Assembly (NCBI GenBank): GCA_910587545.1
Contig: CAJUMI010000005.1
Coordinates: 1-43,857, forward strand
Source: an uncultured Muribaculaceae bacterium
Lineage (GTDB): Bacteria; Bacteroidota; Bacteroidia; Bacteroidales; Muribaculaceae
Length of the DNA stretch: 43,857 nucleotides
Reading direction: 5' to 3'
The notes below the pieces were generated by a model. It was not told the DNA's origin, ran no database searches, and saw nothing but the letters and a program-made list of their open reading frames with translations. Below are positions 25,995 to 33,774 of this stretch, in pieces. Each line of letters starts with the position of its first letter. Position 1 is the stretch's first letter. Made by a program: the position numbers and the translations under genes.

Positions 25995-28025
25995 ATGGGT
26001 GAAGACAAAAAACATAGTTCAGGCATATATCTCGACAACCGCGAGTTCCTCACGGCCATGTCTTTGCTCGAAACAACCAACCGCTCGGTTTTCCTTACCG
26101 GCAAAGCCGGAACGGGAAAATCGACCTTCTTGCGCCATATCACCGAGAATACTCCCAAGAAACACGTTGTCCTCGCTCCTACGGGTATTGCCGCTGTCAA
26201 TGTCGGCGGCCAGACGATCCATTCGTTTTTCCATCTGCCGTTCAAGCCTTTGTTGCCCGATGATCCTGACTTTGCCAATCCGAGAAAGCTCTTCTCTTTT
26301 CTGAAGATGAATTCGCCGAGGCGTCAGCTGATCAAAGAACTCGAACTGATCATTATCGATGAGATATCAATGGTAAGAGCCGATATGATCGATTTCATCG
26401 ACAAGATCTGTCGCTTCTGCACCGGCGACCGCCGCCGTCCGTTCGGCGGCAAGCAACTGTTGCTCGTCGGGGATGTGTTTCAGCTTGAGCCCGTTGTCGC
26501 CCCTGACATGAAGGAGATACTCCGGCTGTGGTACAAGACGCCCTATTTTTTTGACGCGCGTGTGTTTGACGAGATGAAGCTCGTTTCGGTGGAGCTGACA
26601 AAGGTCTACCGCCAGAGTGACCGCTGTTTTGTCGATATGCTCGACCGTATCAGAGTCGGCAGTCCTACGCCCGACGATCTCCATGCTCTCAACTCACGTA
26701 TCATGAAGGATGACGCCGGCCATGCCGACAGTAGCGGCATGTCGATGACTATTGCCACTCGTCGCGATATGGTCGACAATATCAATGAAGATCATCTGGA
26801 CGCGTTAAAAACACCTCTGCGCAAATACATCGGCTCTGTGACCGGCGAGTTTCCGGAGAGCTCTTATCCGACCGATCTCGAATTGTTGTTGAAAGAAGGC
26901 GCGCAGGTCGTCTTTGTAAAGAATGATACAGGGTCGGTCAGACGATGGGTCAACGGCACGCTCGGACGTGTGGTCGAGGCGACCGACGACGAGGTGCGCG
27001 TCGAACTGGAGGACGGTAGTGTCTACGCTGTCGAGCCGGAGCGCTGGGGCAACATACGTTTCAAGTGGGATGCCGAATCTCATCGTGTGATCGAAGAGGA
27101 AATAGGATCGTTTACGCAATATCCGTTGAAACTTGCATGGGCGCTAACCATCCACAAGAGTCAGGGCCTGACGTTCAACCGTGTCAATGTCGATGTCGGC
27201 AGGGGTGCCTTCACCGGCGGGCAGAGCTATGTCGCTCTCAGTCGGTGCCGTTCGCTTGAAGGCATAAGACTGAGAAGCACCCTTAACGTGCGTGACATCT
27301 TTGTCAATCCGGTCGTGCAGCAGTTCAGCCGCACCTACAACGATCCCGATGCCATTGACGGCGCTATCGTGTCGGCCCGGGCCGACAGCCTCTATAACGG
27401 AGCTCTCGAGGCTTTCAGAAGCGGCAACTATGGTCTGGCGGCGCGGATGCTGTGTCAGGCGTCGGGTCTCCGTAACGATCTGGCCGGCGAAGCTGTCTCA
27501 AGACTGATCGCGTCAAAACTCAGCCGCGTGATCGCCGATTATGAGAAGCGTTATAGTGATCTGTATCTGGAAAACAGCGAGCAGACTGTGCGCGTCAGGC
27601 AGGTGGCCGTTGAGTTCGTCGAGAAGGCTGACGCTTGCCGCGCTGAATGGGACCTTGAGGCGGCGATTAAAAATTATGACAGGGCGCTGCATATATGTCC
27701 CGGCCATGTCGACGCGATGCTTGGCAAGGCATTGGTGCTATTTTCGATGAGCGATGCTGAAGGGGCTATATCGTTGATAGATCAGGCTACTGCCGACAAT
27801 CCATGTGACTACAGGCCGCCTTTCGAGCTGGGACGTTTTTTCCTTTCATGTGAGGATTATTCCAATGCGCTCGACCGTCTGCTCTCGGCACTCGAGCGAA
27901 ATGACAAAGTCCCTGAGGTCCACGAGGCGCTTGCCTCGCTCTATGACGCTATCGGCGAAAGTCGTCAGGCCGAGCACCACCGTAAATCGGCGGCCCGCTT
28001 GCGTCGGAAGAAAGGGCGAAAATGA
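25995..28025 (+). CDS. Pif1-type SF1 helicase with C-terminal TPR repeats
   Basis: A 676-residue protein counted from MGEDKKHSSG at 25995; the frame extends upstream to 25977, but those codons lie in the terminator. Helicase motifs of the Pif1/RecD2 group are clear: Walker A LTGKAGTGKST, VLAPTGIAAVNVGGQTIHSF, Walker B IIIDEISMVRADMID, GDVFQLEPVV, LTKVYRQSD, and the C-terminal ALTIHKSQGLTF with SYVALSRCRSLEGI. The last 240 residues or so form tetratricopeptide-like repeats (AAIKNYDRALHICPGHVDAMLGKA is one, continuing to DYSNALDRLLSALERNDKVP). It probably acts in DNA replication or repair, with the TPR part binding a partner. A TATCTTTA sequence 5 nt before the ATG may be a -7 element. Confidence 0.9.
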   Translation: MGEDKKHSSGIYLDNREFLTAMSLLETTNRSVFLTGKAGTGKSTFLRHITENTPKKHVVLAPTGIAAVNVGGQTIHSFFHLPFKPLLPDDPDFANPRKLFSFLKMNSPRRQLIKELELIIIDEISMVRADMIDFIDKICRFCTGDRRRPFGGKQLLLVGDVFQLEPVVAPDMKEILRLWYKTPYFFDARVFDEMKLVSVELTKVYRQSDRCFVDMLDRIRVGSPTPDDLHALNSRIMKDDAGHADSSGMSMTIATRRDMVDNINEDHLDALKTPLRKYIGSVTGEFPESSYPTDLELLLKEGAQVVFVKNDTGSVRRWVNGTLGRVVEATDDEVRVELEDGSVYAVEPERWGNIRFKWDAESHRVIEEEIGSFTQYPLKLAWALTIHKSQGLTFNRVNVDVGRGAFTGGQSYVALSRCRSLEGIRLRSTLNVRDIFVNPVVQQFSRTYNDPDAIDGAIVSARADSLYNGALEAFRSGNYGLAARMLCQASGLRNDLAGEAVSRLIASKLSRVIADYEKRYSDLYLENSEQTVRVRQVAVEFVEKADACRAEWDLEAAIKNYDRALHICPGHVDAMLGKALVLFSMSDAEGAISLIDQATADNPCDYRPPFELGRFFLSCEDYSNALDRLLSALERNDKVPEVHEALASLYDAIGESRQAEHHRKSAARLRRKKGRK

Positions 28026-28081
28026 GTGGGATCGTTAATATTATGAGATATTAACACAATTCTTTTTAAGAATTCATAATT

Positions 28082-28107
28082 CGGCGGGCATCCACTCGCC
28101 GTTTTTG
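28082..28107 (+). terminator. Putative terminator after the helicase gene
   Basis: A short stem CGGCG / CGCCG with a 10-nt loop followed by TTTTT. Two further small inverted repeats (GTTAATAT at 28034-28041 with ATATTAAC at 28048-28055, and AATTCTT with AAGAATT nearby) lie between it and the stop codon. Confidence 0.6.
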
Positions 28108-28225
28108 TTACATATAGTAAGATAAAAGGCCCGAGTGCATCAGTCATACTTCCGAGCCCGCATCGCTTCAACAATGATTGAGAGTATTATTGAATACATC
28201 TCGTATTAAATAAAACCTACGATTT

Positions 28226-28735
28226 ATGGTATCAAAAAAATTTCAAACCAAACTTCTGGAAATTCAAAGCAATATGCTGAATTTTGCATATACACTGACT
28301 TCCAATCGCGACGACGCTTATGATCTGCTTCAGGATACAACCCTCAAAGTGCTTGACAACGAAGAAAAGTATGTTGATAATGTCAATTTCAAAGGGTGGG
28401 TTTTCACCATCATGAGAAATCTATTTATCAACAACTACCGCAAGGCTTCGCGCAAGGCCACTATTACTGACGACAGCGAGGATCTCTACCTGCTCAATCT
28501 TCCGCAGGATTCAGGTTACGAGACTCCCGACGGCTCGTTGGCAGTGCAGGAGATCCATAGAGTCATAGATTCGTTCACCGACGACTACCGTGTGCCGTTT
28601 TCCATGCATCTCAGCGGCTATAAATATGCAGAGATCGCCGAAAAGACCGGACTGCCGCTCGGCACCGTCAAGAGCCGCATCTATTTTGCCCGCCAGAGAC
28701 TTCAGTCTCAGCTCAAGGACTATAGGCGTGAATGA
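28226..28735 (+). CDS. ECF-type RNA polymerase sigma factor
   Basis: A 169-residue sigma factor with only regions 2 and 4. Region 2 is DAYDLLQDTTLKVLDNEEKY and the following FKGWVFTIMRNLFINNYRK, which bind core polymerase and the -10-like element. Region 4 ends the protein with YKYAEIAEKTGLPLGTVKSR and IYFARQRLQSQL, a helix-turn-helix for the -35-like element. No anti-sigma factor gene is adjacent: the next gene is convergent rmuC, whose stop lies inside this gene so that the two 3' ends overlap by 16 nt. The regulon cannot be inferred. Confidence 0.92.
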   Translation: MVSKKFQTKLLEIQSNMLNFAYTLTSNRDDAYDLLQDTTLKVLDNEEKYVDNVNFKGWVFTIMRNLFINNYRKASRKATITDDSEDLYLLNLPQDSGYETPDGSLAVQEIHRVIDSFTDDYRVPFSMHLSGYKYAEIAEKTGLPLGTVKSRIYFARQRLQSQLKDYRRE

Positions 28736-29922
28736 TCGTCATCATAGTCGCCGGACGTCTGACGTGGCGGCAGGTCGCGCGAGCCTTTGATGCCCTTGTC
28801 GCGCATGTTTTCGCCTATGCTTCTGATGCCCCCGCGGCCGTCGAGTTTCGTCATCGCCGCTTCGTAGGAGCGTTGTGCGCTGTCGAGGCTGCTTTTGATC
28901 TTGTTCAAGTCGCCGATAAAATTGCTGAGTTTGTCAAGCATCTTTGCGCCCAGGTTGGCGATTTCGACAGCGTTGCGGTTCTGTTTGTCTTGGCGCCACA
29001 GCATCTCGACCAATTTGATGACCGAAACAAGATGAGTCGGCGACACTATTATGACGCGACTGTCGAATGCCGTCTGCCACAAGGTGTTGTCAAATTGCAT
29101 CGCCGCGAGATAAGCCCCTTCGTGGGGTATGAACATCATTACGAAATCGACATTCAGACCGGCCGTCAGGTCCTGATAATTCTTGCGTTTAAGCTCAGCG
29201 ACATGCTTTCTTACCGACGCTACATGGGCCTCACCGGCGGCTTTGAGCGACTGGCGGTCGGGGGCGTTGAGCATACGCATATAGTCTGATAACGATACTT
29301 TTGAATCCACGACTATATTGCGCTTGCCGGGGCATGAGATCACGATGTCGGGACGCACTTTCGAATCTGCCGAGTCGACGGTTTTCTGAACATAATAGTC
29401 CTGGCCCTTCAGCAGTCCCGAGCGTTCGAGTATATTTTCGAGCACCATTTCACCCCATTGACCCTGCACACTGTTGTTGCCCTTCAGAGCCTCGCCGAGA
29501 CGTCGCGTCTCTTCGCCTATCCTGTGGTTGAGATTGAAAAGCTCATTGAGCTGCTGCTCAAGCATCGCGCGCTTCTCGCTTTCCTTGCCGTAGGCGTCGG
29601 TGTAGGATTTACGGAAATCCTCGAGATTGGCTTTCATCGGAGCGATAAGCTCCGCGATCTGCAACCGGCTTTGCTCATTGAGCGATTTCGAGTTCTGTTG
29701 CAGAGTCTCTGCTGCTAAAGCCGCAAAGCGCTCGCGCATGGCTGCGTCGTTTTTCTCTCCCTGTTCCCTCATCACGTCAATGCGCTCGTCAGCCCGAGCC
29801 TTGTCAAGCGCAAGCCGCCTGTTTTCATCTGCCAGAGATCGGTTTTTCCGCGCCTGCATCGCAATTACAGCAATCAGCACGAAGATTGCCGCCAAGGCTA
29901 TATATGTCATCGTTTCAAACAT
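28720..29922 (-). CDS. rmuC: DNA recombination protein RmuC
   Basis: A 400-residue RmuC-family protein; RmuC limits recombination at inverted repeats in E. coli and has a nuclease-like fold. An N-terminal membrane helix (TYIALAAIFVLIAVIAMQA) precedes a long coiled coil (about residues 25-150). The RmuC domain follows, with NNSVQGQWGEMVLENILERSG split across its start, then KVRPDIVISCPGKRNIVVDSK, MMFIPHEGAYLAAM and the VIIVSPTHLVSVIKLV segment. The ATG at 29922 follows a TACCTTTG element by 4 nt, suggesting a very short leader. It overlaps the sigma gene by 16 nt at the 3' end. Confidence 0.95.
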   Translation of the reverse strand: MFETMTYIALAAIFVLIAVIAMQARKNRSLADENRRLALDKARADERIDVMREQGEKNDAAMRERFAALAAETLQQNSKSLNEQSRLQIAELIAPMKANLEDFRKSYTDAYGKESEKRAMLEQQLNELFNLNHRIGEETRRLGEALKGNNSVQGQWGEMVLENILERSGLLKGQDYYVQKTVDSADSKVRPDIVISCPGKRNIVVDSKVSLSDYMRMLNAPDRQSLKAAGEAHVASVRKHVAELKRKNYQDLTAGLNVDFVMMFIPHEGAYLAAMQFDNTLWQTAFDSRVIIVSPTHLVSVIKLVEMLWRQDKQNRNAVEIANLGAKMLDKLSNFIGDLNKIKSSLDSAQRSYEAAMTKLDGRGGIRSIGENMRDKGIKGSRDLPPRQTSGDYDDDHSRL

Positions 29923-29926
29923 AGGT

Positions 29927-29934
29927 CAAAGGTA
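29927..29934 (-). promoter_or_regulatory. Putative -7 element of rmuC
   Basis: Minus strand TACCTTTG, an exact TAnnTTTG match, whose end is 4 nt from the rmuC ATG. Transcription would start at or within a few nt of the start codon. The -33 element is not clear. Confidence 0.45.
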
Positions 29935-30174
29935 CGAATAAGTGAGCGCAAAAGAAAAATTATTTTATTTTGCCGAACGATAGTGCCTGAGTCATCAAGC
30001 CAACGGTACGGATAAACCGCGATAATTAGTCAGGTATTAAATAGCAGGAATGTTGTATGACTTCCTTGTGTAAGTATCTGGTAATAAGTAGTGAGGCGCG
30101 GCTCGTGCGTCCTGCGGTCAGCAGAAAAACTCAGGCTGTGCGTTCTTTGAGAAACCACGGAACTATTCCGGCTC
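29935..30174. other. Unassigned intergenic region at the edge of the accessory island
   Basis: About 240 nt between rmuC and the fimbrillin-like remnant. No coding frame with family character, tRNA-like fold, or promoter of good quality was seen. Confidence 0.5.
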
Positions 30175-30690
30175 TTATTCCTGTGGATCGACCGGCGTGT
30201 CGTTCAGATTTCCACCGTCATAGTCTATGCTGATATCTTCGTTGCCCATAGGGGTTTCGTCTTCGTTCACTCCGAGGGTGACATCATTTGCTCCGCCTTT
30301 GAGATTGACGGTGATAGTTGTCATCACATTGCGTTTGACCGTGATCTTTTCATCGAAATATTGCTTATAGCCGTTGGCTCGTGTCCACGTAAAATAGATT
30401 GTAAAGTCTTCCGTGTAGACCTCCTCTGACTTCCAGCAGTCGTACACCTCTGAGAATGTGAATATCTGAGAGTACTCCAATTTGTCCGGGCCGGTACAGT
30501 TGTCACAGTTAAAGCGCAGGTTATAGTAACTGTCATAATTTCTATCGCTCCATGTCAGACTGCCGTCCGGAACACCGTTGACTATAACCTTGATGCCGAA
30601 CGCGGTGCGTTTCATGGGGATCGTGGCTGTTGCTCCCTCCGACGGAACGAAATCTTCCAATTCGCCATAAAACTTTGTCGACGGCCGTAA
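30175..30690 (-). pseudogene. 3' remnant of a secreted/fimbrillin-like gene
   Basis: The frame encodes about 160 residues from a TTG at 30660 and is open further upstream with plausible residues (TKFYGELEDFVPSEG) until it decays and meets a TGA near 30740. There is no ATG and no signal peptide, so the 5' part of the gene appears lost. The preserved part (TATIPMKRTAFGIKVIVNGV, later KITVKRNVMTTITVNL) resembles the beta-rich C-terminal half of Bacteroidales fimbrillin or Mfa-type surface proteins. It ends in an acidic tail NDTPVDPQE. Family placement is tentative; the truncation is the more secure observation. It lies head to head with another remnant at 30630-30923. Confidence 0.55.
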
Positions 30691-30923
30691 GCCGTAATGC
30701 CGGTGGCTTGAGCGGAGTGACCCGGCGGTTGCTTGCCTATCCGGTCAGTGCCAATGGCGGCGGGGAGTTCATCTCGGCCGGTATCGATGACGTAACCGCA
30801 GATCCCGACGGGGCAGATGTGCGATACTATCAGCTCAACGGTGTGCTGATCAAATCGCCTCAACCCGGACAGATAACTATCATCAGCCGCGGCTCCTCAT
30901 CAGTCAAACAACTGATCGATTAG
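30630..30923 (+). pseudogene. C-terminal remnant of a secreted protein (plus strand)
   Basis: From about 30700 the plus frame reads like the very end of a Bacteroidales secreted protein. GIDDVTADPDGADVRYYQLN leads into GVLIKSPQPGQITII and SSSVKQLID, the same pattern as the common C-terminal ending YYxLxGVxVxxPxxGxxYI. The part before about 30690 overlaps the antisense remnant and does not look coding in this frame. Only the last 70-75 codons survive, with no start codon or signal peptide. It is probably an untranslated relic. Confidence 0.5.
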
Positions 30924-30956
30924 ATTAGATACAAAAAAGCTTGCTGAATTTGGAAT

Positions 30957-31552
30957 TTATAACATTCCCTCGGTTAATAACGTGTCACATGGTGTTGGCA
31001 AATATGGTCGACCGGATGGCGCAGCCAGCCAATATATTAAATAAACGAGCTTGTTGAGGCTATAATTAAAACTGATGCTGTCTTGTCCCGAGTAATAGTC
31101 TGTATTGTTATGGCAGAAAACTGTTTTATTATTTTTTATAATACATAATTCATTATAGACGGGATTGTAGGCTTCGTTTTTTAGCGGCGTTAATAATTTA
31201 GCAGCATTTGCAAAAGAGTCAAATCCCCATTTTATGGTTTTGATGTTGGCATTAATGAATGAGAGAGTGTCAGTTAAACCATGACATGTGTCTTTAATAT
31301 GGTTGCGTGTTGTGCCATTATATAAATGGATCCCGGATAAGTCCGACGTGATTATGGACCATATTATTCCATGATGTCCCGTGCAATAGAATAAATAATC
31401 CGTACTATCGACTGAGATACCTTCTTGCCCTAATATGGATTGTATCCATGATTGCCGGTTGTCAATGTTTTGTCGGCGATTATTGATTGTGTTAAGACAA
31501 CTAACACTGACAAGAGAAATAAAGATATAAATAAGGGAAGTAATATTTTCAT
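30957..31552 (-). pseudogene. Frameshifted lipoprotein gene, candidate partner of the RHS-tip gene
   Basis: I do not recognise the family. The long frame encodes about 195 residues beginning NITSLIYIFISLVSVSC, a lipoprotein signal with lipobox SVSC followed by LN, but it has no start codon. The ATG at 31550-31552, which overlaps the stop of the upstream gene (TAATG), opens a different frame that ends after 40 codons. One extra A in the A4 run right after the ATG would give MKNITSLIYIF and join the start to the full lipoprotein. So the gene is one base short of intact. Position after the RHS-type effector and lipidation would suit an immunity protein, which is inference. No other domain is visible. 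Confidence 0.6.
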
Positions 31553-32355
31553 TATCTAAAACCGGGTAAAAGTGAGCAATCCGGACATGCACCATTAGGA
31601 GCATGTCCTGCATCGGTATTAATGTATGGGATTCCCATTACTCGCAAAATAAGGTTTTCTGTTTGAATAGCATCGACATGCTGATTTTTATCTCCTCGAC
31701 CAACTGATAAAGATCTGCCATGGCCAATAATTTCATGTTCCGTTGTTACTGTTCTTCCATTAAGATGAAATGATGAATCTTTGAAAATTAATGAATATGT
31801 TCCGTTTTTAATGGGTGTTGTCAAACCTCCACCCTCGCGATTCTCGATGAAGGCTACAGGAAAGCCTCCATTCGCACTTAGAATGGTTGATGTTGGTAAA
31901 ACAGGATTATCAAATAATGGTGCAAAAACTTTTTCTGCTGAATACGATAAATTACCTGTTGCCTCTAAATATTCTACTTTATGTACGTCATCAGAGTTAA
32001 TCGTGTTCACTACCATTTCTACCAACACCTTTTGGTCTTCGTTTAGTTTGATTCCCTTGAAAGCTGCAGAAAGCGCGTCGTCAGATATCTTAGCAAATGT
32101 TTTTCCATTCTGGTTTTTACCTGATTGGACTAACAAATTCCTGAAGTCTGTAAACTCTACACCCGGAAACATCGCTCTGAAATCTTCTACAGCCATTGCG
32201 GCATCCTTTTTTGTTACACCTTCGATTATACAGCCTGTCGGATCAATACAATTAATGGGATCTCCACCACAGTAGGAATATGGCGATAGAGGATAATAAG
32301 CATGGCTACTGAGCGGGTAAAGCAGCGTGATTAATAATAGATGTAAATATTTCAT
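31552..32355 (-). CDS. Secreted mini-RHS protein with C-terminal HEIIGH domain (putative effector)
   Basis: A 267-residue protein. Residues 1-19 are a signal peptide (MKYLHLLLITLLYPLSSHA). Residues 20-41 (YYPLSPYSYCGGDPINCIDP) match the last few residues of the RHS-associated core (NPYxYCxNDPxNxxDPxG), with none of the YD repeats that normally precede it. The remaining 225 residues form a variable tip domain. It contains TEHEIIGHGRS at 206-215 (His207, Glu208, His212), a HEXXGH pattern like the zinc site of dipeptidyl-peptidase III, followed by His226 and the conserved-looking DAIQTENLILRVMG. A metallopeptidase toxin is a reasonable guess but unproven. It starts inside the stop of the upstream frame (ATGA) and its stop overlaps the next ATG. 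Confidence 0.75.
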   Translation of the reverse strand: MKYLHLLLITLLYPLSSHAYYPLSPYSYCGGDPINCIDPTGCIIEGVTKKDAAMAVEDFRAMFPGVEFTDFRNLLVQSGKNQNGKTFAKISDDALSAAFKGIKLNEDQKVLVEMVVNTINSDDVHKVEYLEATGNLSYSAEKVFAPLFDNPVLPTSTILSANGGFPVAFIENREGGGLTTPIKNGTYSLIFKDSSFHLNGRTVTTEHEIIGHGRSLSVGRGDKNQHVDAIQTENLILRVMGIPYINTDAGHAPNGACPDCSLLPGFR

Positions 32356-32766
32356 TTTGACTGCATTTTTTCTTGTGTATATTTCTGGGCTTTCATGACT
32401 TGTTGTTTCCTTCGTTCTCCTATTTCTTCTGTTTTTTCGGTCATGTATGTTTTATCAAACATGCATTTTGTTTCATCCATTAGATAAATAAGATGCGCGC
32501 TATATATTTACTTCATAAAAAGAAAGTATGAATGTCTTTATTCTATCAATCTCATCACAGAAGACGGTGTTGTAGTCCAATTTCCCTTCATAATAGGCCC
32601 ATTCAGCAAGATAGACGGCTCTTTTTATAGACAAAGAATCTCTGCCGGCAAGCATATCCGACATTTCATTGAATGCAGACACATAGTAATCCTCAGCTAT
32701 CTTTTCTTGAGCAAGGGTCGATAACTGTAACAAGGATAATATGATGCATAGCCAAAACTTCTTCAT
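32352..32766 (-). pseudogene. Small secreted protein gene frameshifted at a TA repeat
   Basis: The intact-looking part encodes 88 residues with a signal peptide (MKKFWLCIILSLLQLSTLAQ) and a soluble helical domain (AEDYYVSAFNEMSDMLAG, SIKRAVYLAEWAYYEGKLDY) ending at TAG 32500-32502. The coding pattern continues in another frame for about 50 residues to a TGA at 32352-32354 that overlaps the next gene's ATG. The switch lies at a (TA)3 tract (about 32501-32506). One more TA unit would restore a single protein of about 138 residues that continues YSAHLIYLMDETKC and ends KYTQEKMQSK. The family is not recognised. It heads the three-gene cassette and may be a chaperone or adaptor for the effector. 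Confidence 0.6.
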
Positions 32767-32771
32767 ACAGG

Positions 32772-32802
32772 CAAAATTAAGATAAATATATTAATTCCGC
32801 AA
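32772..32802 (-). promoter_or_regulatory. Promoter of the RHS-tip cassette
   Basis: Minus strand TTG at 32800-32802, a 20-nt spacer, and TAATTTTG at 32772-32779. The -7 element ends 5 nt before the ATG at 32766, implying a leaderless or nearly leaderless transcript. Confidence 0.6.
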
Positions 32803-32955
32803 TGTTAAATAATATGTTATACAACATTATTTTACGCTTGCGGGACGTAGATAAAGTTAGCAGTCAGAAATGTGTCTGACTCAAACAATAGTCTCCGGAG
32901 GTTGTTGATAAAGTAGGCGGTTGGATACTCTACCGGTTCAACTGTTTTCTAACGT

Positions 32956-33774
32956 TTGAGAGCCGTGGATAATATAACAGTCACAAAAAAAAGATCAGAG
33001 TTGCAACGAGTGGTGCTTGCGACGTTGCGCACGCTCGTAGTCGTCGCGGCCGTCATGCTTATACTGATCATCACACGAGATATATTCGACAACGTGTCTT
33101 TTCTTGTCGATCCGCGTTATCTGACGTTTCAGTTCTGGATATGTGTGATATTTATGGTAGATATAGTCATCGAATTTTTCCTCGGAGCGCGCACCTGGCG
33201 GCGGCTTCTGTTGGAAATCGTATTTTTCTTTTTGTGCATACCTTTTATCAACATCATAGACTATTACGGGATTCATGTTTCCGGCGAGGTTATGTTTATC
33301 CTCAGAGTATTGCCTATGCTTAGGGCCACGTATATCATCGTCCAGGTCACAAGCACAGTCAACCGCGATAAGGTCGCCAATCTCTTCAAGGCATATATCA
33401 CACTGTTCATAGTGGTCGTATATTTCTCAAGCCTGATGTTTTATGTAGAAGAGCATTCAGTAAACAACGATGTCGAGTCTTATTGGTCGGCGTTATGGTG
33501 GACGGTGATGACGCTGACTACCGCCGGGTGCTATATCACTGAGGTCACGACAGTAGGTAAGATCCTGTCTGTGGTTCTTTCAGGCGGGGGACTGATACTT
33601 TTTCCTATTTTTACGGTCTATGTGGCAAATGCTGTGTCAGGTTCCGGTGCCGCTCAGCCGTCTAATGACAGTGATAATGATAAAAATCAGGACGAAAAGA
33701 CTGACCAAGCCGGAAATAATGCTAACTTTGCCGACGATAAGACACAGACATCGGCAGCACAACCCGAAAAATGA
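32956..33774 (+). CDS. Potassium-channel-like ion transport protein with atypical filter
   Basis: A 272-residue membrane protein with a voltage-gated-channel plan: helices at about 23-42, 57-77, 85-101 and 112-130, a further helix at 143-163, a pore region, and a last helix at 203-224. The pore segment reads WWTVMTLTTAGCY, so the selectivity filter aligned with TTVGYG is TTAGCY (residues 188-193). The S4-like helix has few positive charges. The C-terminal 45 residues are hydrophilic and Asp/Asn/Gln rich. The first possible start is TTG 32956; GTG 32965 (VDNITVTKK) is a good alternative. The TGA overlaps the ATG of the next gene (33771-33774). Confidence 0.82.
   Translation: MRAVDNITVTKKRSELQRVVLATLRTLVVVAAVMLILIITRDIFDNVSFLVDPRYLTFQFWICVIFMVDIVIEFFLGARTWRRLLLEIVFFFLCIPFINIIDYYGIHVSGEVMFILRVLPMLRATYIIVQVTSTVNRDKVANLFKAYITLFIVVVYFSSLMFYVEEHSVNNDVESYWSALWWTVMTLTTAGCYITEVTTVGKILSVVLSGGGLILFPIFTVYVANAVSGSGAAQPSNDSDNDKNQDEKTDQAGNNANFADDKTQTSAAQPEK

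Noticed and set aside
31553..31613. Starts for the lipoprotein frame inside the effector gene (Met at 31613 and two later ones)
   Set aside because: They would put about 20 polar residues before the lipoprotein signal and lie inside the effector's coding end; a one-base lesion at the overlapping ATG explains the frame better.
32767..32955. Promoter for the channel-YihY operon
   Set aside because: The best candidate (TAACGTTTG near 32950, with TTGG at 32921) has wrong internal spacing and a 25-nt gap, so I did not call it.
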